NCBI GenBank assembly: GCA_947177575.1 | Contig: CAMWVA010000004.1 | Coordinates: 1-56,202, forward strand | Reading direction: 5' to 3' | DNA: 56,202 nt | Origin: an uncultured Porphyromonadaceae bacterium | Lineage (GTDB): Bacteria; Bacteroidota; Bacteroidia; Bacteroidales; Muribaculaceae | Shown: positions 50,065 through 56,202 of the stretch, one piece after another | How positions within the stretch are numbered: position 1 is the stretch's first letter | How the letters are laid out: each line of letters starts with the position of its first letter | Notes under the pieces: generated by a model | Seen by the model: the letters and a program-made list of their open reading frames with translations, nothing else | The model's database searches: none | Told to the model about the DNA's origin: nothing | Position numbers and translations under genes: made by a program

Positions 50065-52556
50065 AAATCACCGGCGCCGGCATTAAGCCACCGGCGTACT
50101 ACGGTTATTTCTGTAGGACTGTATTTCTGACTCAGACGTTCATATAGTGTCTGTGTGGCTTTAGGATCTTCCGGTGCCCGGAACTCGGCCACAAGAGCTT
50201 CAACACGTTCGGCACTGACTACACGCTCTATAGGTAATACACCTTCTACCACTGCCTGTGCAAGATGACCGGATATAGTAGATATAGCCAAAAGACGGTG
50301 TTCGGCTATGGCCTCAATGCTATATCCTTGTTCAAAAAGCTGCATACTCATTTGCCATGAGGGTATTTTGCTTATAGGACGGTCTGCCTCAGGGTCTCCG
50401 GTTCTATGTTCTGCCTCAGGCACATAACGTTGTGTGATGGCGACAAGTTCCTTACCGTAAAGTTCAGTCTTACGGCCACCGAAGCCTTTAAGCATACTGA
50501 GAGCCCGTATATTTCCGGGTGGATTATTGGCAAGACGTACAAGATTGGCTGTAGACATGATACGACTGGCGGTAAGACCTGATTCGTTGACTTTATTACG
50601 TCGCCATGTCAGCAATTCCTTAAACAGTTTCTGATTTTTTACCTCATCGGGTATTATATCCTCTGGTTCGCGATGCTGTACAGCCGGTTTGACGCTATTA
50701 CTCTTAGATGTTGTCTTTACTGTTTTTACACCTTCAAGGTCAAGTACTGCTTTGGCTTTAAGACGCAAAAATTCCGATGCTGAGAATGAAATATCGCTTC
50801 CGAAAGCAGTAAACAGTGCTTGTTTCACACTCAGAATTTCATGGAGGTCATCGCGCCGTTGTATCAGTCGGTTGCGCATCTCGCGATTATCAGGATTGAC
50901 AGGAGTATGACTTAATAGTGCAAGAAACTCATCTGTCATCTTGCCGAAATATCCTGAGGCTGCTTTCACACGGCTTTGAAGAAACTCCATACCTCCCTCG
51001 ACACCGGAGGCAAGTATATTCTGACATTGACCCAAGAAACGCTGAGCCACCTTGTCAACCTCATCATTAAGCTTATGGCCCGATAGACCCCACTCAGCCA
51101 GAAGCTGCGGATATGTGTTTTGCATTGATTCTTTCAGTACTCTGTGCATACCTTCAAAGGCCATACGCAAACGTCTCATACCGAACAGCTCGCCTAATAA
51201 CGACATAGTGTAAACCAACCGCAACTCTATCATACGGTTTTCGTCAGGTGTATGACAGGCACATTCGCTTACAAAATCAGATACTTTGGCATCACTGATT
51301 ATAGATGTCACACTTAACGGACGTTCGAGTACAAGTCCTTCGAGAGTACGGCAACGGCTCAGAGCCACATACGTCTGACCGTGAGCAAATGAAGATGTGG
51401 CATCAATAATAGCACGGTCAAAAGTAAGACCCTGACTCTTATGTATAGTTATAGCCCACGCGAGACGCAGCGGATACTGACTGAATGTACCGGTCACCTC
51501 TTCGGTGATAGCCCGGCTTTCAGGATCAATAGTATAACGGTTATTTTCCCATTCCTCAGGCGCTACGTCTATTATATCTCCTCCGTCCACAGGTCTCACT
51601 TGTATTCCGCTACTATTTATAGCTATTACTTTACCTATCATACCGTTATAGTACCGGTGGGCCGTTGTGTCGTTTTTGATAAACATAACCTGCGCACCTT
51701 TCCTGAGAGTAAGCAGATGTTCGGCAGGATAAGAACTCTCCGGAAAATCACCGGACACCTTTGCCTCAAATGTGAAAAGCGGTGTGTTAAGCTTGTCAAG
51801 TTCTCGGTCATTTATGTCATGGGCAAGACGGTTATGGGTAGTCAGACGTATATAGCCTGCCTCGGCAGGAGGGTTAAACCCGGCAATGTAACGTTGGTTA
51901 AGACGGCTCAGTACATTATAGTCAGCCGTATTCGTACGTATTCTGTTAAGCAGTTCAAGAAATTCTTTATCCTTCTGACGATATACCTTTTCAAGCTCTA
52001 CCGTCTCATAACCGACCTGCCGCAAAGCATGACTGTCAAAAAAGTAATTGCTCTGATAATATGGTCTAAGTAATTCGGCCTCATCATCTTTTACAACCGG
52101 TGCAAGCTGTTGCAAATCACCTATCATAAGCAGCTGTACACCGCCGAAGCAACGTGTAGGGTCTCGATGACGTCTGAGAACGGCATCAATAGCATCAAGC
52201 AAATCTGCGCGCACCATACTCATCTCATCTATGACCAGCACATCCATACTCCTTATGATACGCAACTTCTCACGCGAAAAACGGTCATAACGCCGCCTCT
52301 CACCGCTCAACGACGCACCCGGAACATAAGGCGAAAATGACAGCTGAAAAAATGAATGAATCGTCACTCCACCGGCATTAATGGCTGCTATGCCCGTAGG
52401 GGCCACAACCACAACCCGCTTCGAAGTGCTGGCTCTGAAATCACGCAGAAACGTAGTCTTACCTGTCCCGGCCTTCCCGGTCAGAAACAGATTGGTACCC
52501 GTATCCTCCATAAGACTTCGGGCAAGTGCGAGCTGTGGGTTATCTTCGTGATTCAT
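50061..52556 (-). CDS. Pif1-like superfamily 1 helicase with HRDC and HTH_40-like domains
   Basis: Protein of 831 residues from the ATG at 52556; an in-frame ATG at 52580 adds 8 residues. Walker A GKAGTGKT (about 27-34), Walker B VIDEMS (about 108-113), a Q-containing motif III GDLQQLAPV, motif VI TYVALSRCR near 395. An HRDC-like region (LFKELLTWRRNKVNESGLTA, about 635-700) and a C-terminal HTH_40-like domain (LFEQGYSIEAIAEHRLLAIS) follow, as in RecQ-like helicases. Acts on DNA; Pif1 proteins resolve G-quadruplexes and stalled forks. Downstream genes encode the ThrE-like exporter, with an unexplained 4-bp overlap. Confidence 0.9.
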   Translation of the reverse strand: MNHEDNPQLALARSLMEDTGTNLFLTGKAGTGKTTFLRDFRASTSKRVVVVAPTGIAAINAGGVTIHSFFQLSFSPYVPGASLSGERRRYDRFSREKLRIIRSMDVLVIDEMSMVRADLLDAIDAVLRRHRDPTRCFGGVQLLMIGDLQQLAPVVKDDEAELLRPYYQSNYFFDSHALRQVGYETVELEKVYRQKDKEFLELLNRIRTNTADYNVLSRLNQRYIAGFNPPAEAGYIRLTTHNRLAHDINDRELDKLNTPLFTFEAKVSGDFPESSYPAEHLLTLRKGAQVMFIKNDTTAHRYYNGMIGKVIAINSSGIQVRPVDGGDIIDVAPEEWENNRYTIDPESRAITEEVTGTFSQYPLRLAWAITIHKSQGLTFDRAIIDATSSFAHGQTYVALSRCRTLEGLVLERPLSVTSIISDAKVSDFVSECACHTPDENRMIELRLVYTMSLLGELFGMRRLRMAFEGMHRVLKESMQNTYPQLLAEWGLSGHKLNDEVDKVAQRFLGQCQNILASGVEGGMEFLQSRVKAASGYFGKMTDEFLALLSHTPVNPDNREMRNRLIQRRDDLHEILSVKQALFTAFGSDISFSASEFLRLKAKAVLDLEGVKTVKTTSKSNSVKPAVQHREPEDIIPDEVKNQKLFKELLTWRRNKVNESGLTASRIMSTANLVRLANNPPGNIRALSMLKGFGGRKTELYGKELVAITQRYVPEAEHRTGDPEADRPISKIPSWQMSMQLFEQGYSIEAIAEHRLLAISTISGHLAQAVVEGVLPIERVVSAERVEALVAEFRAPEDPKATQTLYERLSQKYSPTEITVVRRWLNAGAGDL

Positions 52557-52608
52557 ATTGTTGCATTTAAGTGATTGCATCTATATCAGTAAAATCTGCT
52601 TGACTCAG

Positions 52609-52639
52609 CAAAGTTACAACTAATCCGCTGAATCTCAAA
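52609..52639 (-). promoter_or_regulatory. Promoter of the helicase/exporter operon
   Basis: Minus strand TTTG (52636-52639), 19-bp spacer, TAACTTTG (52609-52616); predicted start near 52603. Confidence 0.65.
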
Positions 52640-52674
52640 ATCCGCTTCGCCCCCTCCCATAAAAGCCACTCCTC

Positions 52675-52777
52675 ACCTGTGCCTCCTGGGTTCTGTGCGC
52701 GAGCTTCAGCTCGCCTATCCCCTCCCACGCCTCTTACCCGTGCCTCCTGGTCCTGTGCGCGAGCTTCAGCTCGCTCA
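52675..52777. repeat. REP-like direct repeat, two copies, each with a small palindrome
   Basis: Copy A (52675-52717) and copy B (52736-52777) share GTGCCTCCTGG, a near-identical linker, and the hairpin GCGAGCTTCAGCTCGC (52699-52714 and 52759-52774). The palindromes are 60 bp apart. Surrounding sequence is C-rich and unlike the neighbours. No ORF overlaps it. Confidence 0.7.
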
Positions 52778-52850
52778 TAACCCCAAACCCCGGCCCCCTT
52801 CTTTTTGTTCTACTTATACAATTCTTTCACCTTAAATAAATATCTCTGCT

Positions 52851-53795
52851 ATGGAAAGCATATATTTCGCCGGTGGGTGCTTCTGGGGCACCCAGCATTT
52901 CTTCAGACAGATTAACGGTGTAGTCGAAACAGTCACAGGCTATGCCAACAGCAATATCCCTGATCCCACTTATAAGCAGGTATGTTCAGGCACAACCGGT
53001 GCTGCCGAAACTGTAAAAGTAGTATTTGACCCCGAAATTGTATCCCTATCCCTACTCTGCGAGCTTTACTTCCTTACCATTGACCCTACATCTCTCAACG
53101 CACAGGGCAATGACGTAGGCACACAATACCGTACAGGTATTTATTACTCAGACCCCTCACAGATGCCTGATATAATGCGTGTAGTCGAACAGGTGGTAGT
53201 TAAGCTCGGACGTCCGGTAGCTGTCGAAATACTACCTCTCCGCAATTTCTACCCGGCGGAAGACTACCATCAGGATTATCTTGAAAAGAATCCCGGCGGT
53301 TATTGCCACATAGACCCTGCACTATTCGGAGTAGCTCGCATGGCTAACCGCCCTGAAAACCGACGTGCCGATGAACTGCGTTCACGTCTCACCCCACTTC
53401 AGTACGCCGTCACACAGGAGGCAGCTACCGAACCACCGTTTCATAACGAGTACTGGGCAGAAGACACTCCCGGAGTCTATGTTGACATCACCAACGGCAA
53501 ACCGCTGTTCTTGTCAAGTGCAAAGTTTGATTCAGGTTGTGGCTGGCCAAGTTTTTCAGCTCCTATAAGCGATGATTGCGTATCGATGCGCCGTGATTTA
53601 TCGCATGGAATGGACCGTATCGAAGTGCGCAATGCTGACAGCACTTCTCATCTCGGCCATGTATTCAATGACGGCCCGGTAGCTTACGGAGGCCGACGCT
53701 ACTGCATCAATAGTGCGGCACTGCGTTTCGTTCCTCTGTGGCAGATGGAACAGGAGGGTTACGGCGATCTTATTCCTCTGATTGAAGAAGTCTGA
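52851..53795 (+). CDS. msrAB: Fused peptide-methionine sulfoxide reductase MsrA/MsrB
   Basis: Protein of 314 residues. MsrA domain about 1-155, catalytic C10 in GGCFWGTQ; MsrB domain about 185-300 with DSGCGWPSF and catalytic Cys C285 in RRYCINSAALRF. MsrA repairs S- and MsrB R-methionine sulfoxide, so one chain handles both. The zinc CxxC pairs of many MsrBs are absent, as in other fused forms. No signal peptide, so cytosolic. Its stop overlaps the upstream promoter region of the pyrophosphatase gene. Confidence 0.95.
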   Translation: MESIYFAGGCFWGTQHFFRQINGVVETVTGYANSNIPDPTYKQVCSGTTGAAETVKVVFDPEIVSLSLLCELYFLTIDPTSLNAQGNDVGTQYRTGIYYSDPSQMPDIMRVVEQVVVKLGRPVAVEILPLRNFYPAEDYHQDYLEKNPGGYCHIDPALFGVARMANRPENRRADELRSRLTPLQYAVTQEAATEPPFHNEYWAEDTPGVYVDITNGKPLFLSSAKFDSGCGWPSFSAPISDDCVSMRRDLSHGMDRIEVRNADSTSHLGHVFNDGPVAYGGRRYCINSAALRFVPLWQMEQEGYGDLIPLIEEV

Positions 53796-53804
53796 AACTT
53801 TTTG

Positions 53805-53836
53805 TTTGCCTGTTACGGCTTTTTTTAGTAAATTTG
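53805..53836 (+). promoter_or_regulatory. hppA promoter
   Basis: TTTG at 53805-53808, 20-bp spacer, TAAATTTG at 53829-53836; full consensus. A longer frame from 53782 lies upstream of this promoter, so the gene starts at 53932, leaving a leader of about 90 nt. Confidence 0.7.
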
Positions 53837-53931
53837 TTCACTCATTCCTCACGGCGGGGCGCAAACCGGGCGTTCCGCCGCCTCAGCTTACTGATATTCC
53901 GTTTATTAATTACATATTAAACCTAACTTCT

Positions 53932-56124
53932 ATGATTACTCCGGTTTTCTGGCTCGTACCTGCCTCGGCTGTAATCGCTCTGCTATTCGCATGGGTGTTC
54001 TACCGACAGATGATGCGCGAGAGCGAAGGCACCGAAACAATGCAGCGTATAGCCTCGCATGTGCGTAAGGGCGCTATGTCCTATCTCAAACAACAGTACA
54101 AAATAGTAGGCTGTGTATTTCTATGCCTCGTAGTGCTTTTTGCTATCATGGCTTATGGCTTCCAGCTTCAGAATCCGTGGGTGCCTGTAGCTTTTCTGAC
54201 TGGTGGTTTCTTCTCGGGCCTTTCCGGTTTCTTAGGTATGAAAACCGCTACTTATGCCTCGGCTCGTACTGCCAATGCTGCTCGTAATTCGCTCAATCGC
54301 GGTCTGCGCGTGGCATTCCGTTCAGGTGCTGTTATGGGTCTTGTAGTAGTAGGTCTGGGTCTGCTTGACATCTCTTTCTGGTATCTGCTTCTTGACTGGC
54401 TCGTTGACCTTCAGGGCACTCAGAAACTTGCCATGATTACAACCACTATGCTTACCTTCGGTATGGGTGCTTCGACACAGGCTCTATTCGCCCGTGTCGG
54501 CGGCGGTATCTATACCAAAGCTGCCGACGTAGGTGCTGACCTCGTGGGTAAGGTAGAAGCAGGTATTCCTGAAGACGACCCGCGTAATCCCGCCACTATC
54601 GCCGATAACGTAGGTGACAACGTAGGCGACGTAGCAGGTATGGGTGCTGACCTTTATGAGTCTTATTGCGGTTCTATACTGGCAACTTCGGCTCTCGGTG
54701 CTGCCGCCTATCTCTTAACCGGCGACATTGAGATGCAATATAAGGCTGTGGTAGCTCCGATGCTTATAGCTGCTGTCGGTATTCTGCTCTCTATAATAGG
54801 TATATTCTCAGTTCGTACCAAGGAAAACGCTACCATGAAGAATCTGCTTGGTTCGCTGGCTTTCGGTACTAACCTCAGTTCAATACTTATCGTCGGTGCA
54901 TCTTTCTTTATTCTCTGGGCTCTTGGCCTTCAGAACTGGCCGCTTATCGGCTGCTCGGTAGTGATAGGTTTGTTGGTAGGTATCGTTATCGGTCGCTCAA
55001 CCGAGTATTATACTTCACAGTCATACACCCCTACAAAACGTCTGGCCGAGAGTGGCACGACAGGCCCTGCTACAGTCATTATCTCCGGCGTTGGTCTGGG
55101 TATGATTTCAACAGCCGTACCGGTTATCGCTGTTGTTGTCGGCATCATTCTTAGCTACTGGTTCGCTGCCGGCTTCGATTTCGGTAATGTAGCTATGGGT
55201 CTTTACGGTATTGGTATCGCTGCCGTAGGTATGCTTTCCACTTTAGGTATAACTCTTGCTACTGACGCCTACGGTCCTATCGCCGACAACGCCGGCGGCA
55301 ATGCCGAAATGAGCGGTCTCGGTGCAGAAGTACGCAAACGCACCGACGCTCTCGACTCACTTGGCAACACTACCGCCGCAACAGGCAAAGGCTTTGCCAT
55401 AGGTTCGGCCGCACTTACCGGTCTGGCTCTGTTAGCCTCGTATATAGAAGAAATCCGTATCGGTCTCGACCGACTCGGTGAGACAATGATTCAGATAGGC
55501 GACCGCATCGTAGGCGTACATGAAGCTTCATTCACCGACTTCATGGCTTTCTACGAAGTCAATCTGATGAGTCCGAAAGTACTCTCTGGTATGTTTATCG
55601 GTGCTATGATGGCCTTCCTGTTCTGTGGTCTTACTATGAATGCCGTAGGTCGTGCAGCCGCTCACATGGTCGATGAAGTGCGTCGTCAGTTCCGCGAGAT
55701 AAAAGGTATTCTCGAAGGCAAAGCAGAACCCGACTATGCACGCTGTGTGCAAATTTCCACTAAGGGTGCGCAACGTGAGATGATTTTCCCTTCCGTACTT
55801 GCCATACTTGCCCCCATCGTCACAGGTCTCGTATTCGGCGTACCCGGTGTAATAGGCCTACTCGTAGGCGGACTGTCTGCCGGCTTCGTTTTAGCTATCT
55901 TCATGGCCAACGCCGGCGGAGCATGGGATAATGCCAAGAAATACGTCGAAGAAGGCAATTTCGGCGGTAAAGGCTCCGAAGTCCACAAAGCCACCGTCGT
56001 AGGCGACACCGTAGGCGACCCCTTCAAAGACACCAGCGGCCCCTCACTCAACATCCTCATCAAGCTCATGTCGATGGTAGCCATCGTCATGGCCGGCCTC
56101 ACTGTCAGCTGGAGCCTCTTCTGA
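53932..56124 (+). CDS. hppA: Membrane-bound ion-pumping pyrophosphatase
   Basis: Protein of 730 residues with about 16 membrane segments. The PPi-binding signature is DDPRNPATIADNVGDNVGDV (about 223-242), followed by AGMGADLYESY, and the C-terminal copy is GGAWDNAKKYVEEG and GDTVGDPFKDTSGPS. The GNTTAATGKGFA motif has Ala where K+-independent enzymes have Lys, so it should be K+-dependent. As I recall, Bacteroides relatives pump Na+ or both Na+ and H+; the ion cannot be read off here. It uses PPi energy to charge the inner membrane, useful in anaerobes. GC-richer, C-ending codons than in the 1-20 kb part. Confidence 0.93.
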   Translation: MITPVFWLVPASAVIALLFAWVFYRQMMRESEGTETMQRIASHVRKGAMSYLKQQYKIVGCVFLCLVVLFAIMAYGFQLQNPWVPVAFLTGGFFSGLSGFLGMKTATYASARTANAARNSLNRGLRVAFRSGAVMGLVVVGLGLLDISFWYLLLDWLVDLQGTQKLAMITTTMLTFGMGASTQALFARVGGGIYTKAADVGADLVGKVEAGIPEDDPRNPATIADNVGDNVGDVAGMGADLYESYCGSILATSALGAAAYLLTGDIEMQYKAVVAPMLIAAVGILLSIIGIFSVRTKENATMKNLLGSLAFGTNLSSILIVGASFFILWALGLQNWPLIGCSVVIGLLVGIVIGRSTEYYTSQSYTPTKRLAESGTTGPATVIISGVGLGMISTAVPVIAVVVGIILSYWFAAGFDFGNVAMGLYGIGIAAVGMLSTLGITLATDAYGPIADNAGGNAEMSGLGAEVRKRTDALDSLGNTTAATGKGFAIGSAALTGLALLASYIEEIRIGLDRLGETMIQIGDRIVGVHEASFTDFMAFYEVNLMSPKVLSGMFIGAMMAFLFCGLTMNAVGRAAAHMVDEVRRQFREIKGILEGKAEPDYARCVQISTKGAQREMIFPSVLAILAPIVTGLVFGVPGVIGLLVGGLSAGFVLAIFMANAGGAWDNAKKYVEEGNFGGKGSEVHKATVVGDTVGDPFKDTSGPSLNILIKLMSMVAIVMAGLTVSWSLF

Positions 56125-56183
56125 TCCTCCCGCCTTCCCTAAGGAGATTATAAGTCTCATAAGAGTCATATACCTTATATCCC

Positions 56184-56202
56184 GAGTTATATCATATAAC
56201 TC
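56184..56202. terminator. Short palindrome at the window end
   Basis: GAGTTATAT and ATATAACTC form a 9-bp perfect dyad around a single C. It may be the stem of a terminator after hppA, but what follows is outside the window. Confidence 0.35.

Noticed and set aside
51441..52073. 210-residue open frame opposite the helicase
   Set aside because: Lies wholly within the helicase gene on the other strand; no promoter, no recognisable motif.
52675..52777. The two 60-bp-spaced repeats considered as a short CRISPR
   Set aside because: Only two copies, intervening sequence is partly repeated too, and no cas genes are near.
53782..53931. Longer N-terminus (50 residues) of the pyrophosphatase
   Set aside because: It starts upstream of the promoter and overlaps the end of msrAB; the family begins at the membrane segment after 53932.
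1..56202. tRNA, rRNA, transposase or prophage genes
   Set aside because: Looked for cloverleaf T-arm motifs, rRNA-like stretches, DDE transposases and terminal repeats; none could be supported.

Overview
The window looks like a chromosomal segment of an anaerobic gut-type Bacteroidales bacterium, probably Muribaculaceae or a close relative. Three things point there. Promoters fit the Bacteroidetes pattern TTTG-N19/20-TAnnTTTG again and again. Starts lack Shine-Dalgarno sequences. The gene content is typical: outer-membrane beta-barrel receptors with STN and carboxypeptidase-regulatory domains, secreted proteins ending in a 'YDLxGR...P..GIY' tail, a MATE pump, and a membrane pyrophosphatase. 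No rRNA, tRNA, IS element, phage gene or CRISPR array was found.

Layout. (1) 1-6.4 kb: the end of a LuxR-type regulator, a secreted DUF1349 protein, a cytosolic LuxR regulator, a TonB-receptor-like barrel, a B12-dependent radical SAM protein and an M23 peptidase. (2) 6.6-15.2 kb: an accessory-looking stretch with two convergent paralogous AAA-ATPase/PD-(D/E)XK proteins, a HAD phosphatase, a GH53 galactanase behind a hipBA pair, dtd, and an Rpn-type nuclease. (3) 15.2-20.1 kb: a 505-bp noncoding stretch, a membrane-spanning TPR sensor with a cytoplasmic LuxR HTH, and a lipoprotein/barrel operon with an elaborate dyad-rich leader. (4) 20.3-25.9 kb: a pyrimidine operon pyrC-K-D-F-E-B on the minus strand. 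A terminator sits between its promoter and pyrC, and PyrB carries a fused PyrI-type zinc ribbon. (5) 26-30 kb: a DUF4160/DUF2442-HTH pair, two lipoproteins and a MATE pump. (6) 30-33 kb: an ABC transporter operon with a YtrA-like GntR regulator and a matching palindromic operator over the start site. (7) 33-40 kb: an LRR protein, FKBP, threonine-aldolase-like enzyme, nitroreductase and two large secreted proteins. (8) 40.3-46.6 kb: an operon of porin, imelysin, di-heme oxidoreductase and cytochrome c assembly factor. (9) 46.7-56.2 kb: two secreted proteins, a striking 9-bp repeat array, a split ThrE-like exporter, a Pif1-like helicase, MsrAB and a membrane pyrophosphatase.

How genes work together. 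The pyr operon covers five of the six steps of UMP synthesis (aspartate transcarbamylase to UMP); only carbamoyl-phosphate synthetase is missing from the window. The 40-46 kb operon couples a c-type cytochrome with its own haem-ligation machinery and an imelysin. The two barrel genes each lie beside an HTH regulator, suggesting dedicated sensing. The ABC/GntR operon appears to be autoregulated.

Best candidates for something undescribed: the PyrB-zinc-ribbon fusion without an allosteric domain, the pyr attenuator, the 21-unit phase-locked 9-bp array that exactly fills a convergent intergenic gap, the self-contained cytochrome module, the face-to-face palindromic promoter at 905-920, and the regulatory dyads before the 17.5 kb operon. 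All functional calls come from reading the translated sequence; no database search was run.
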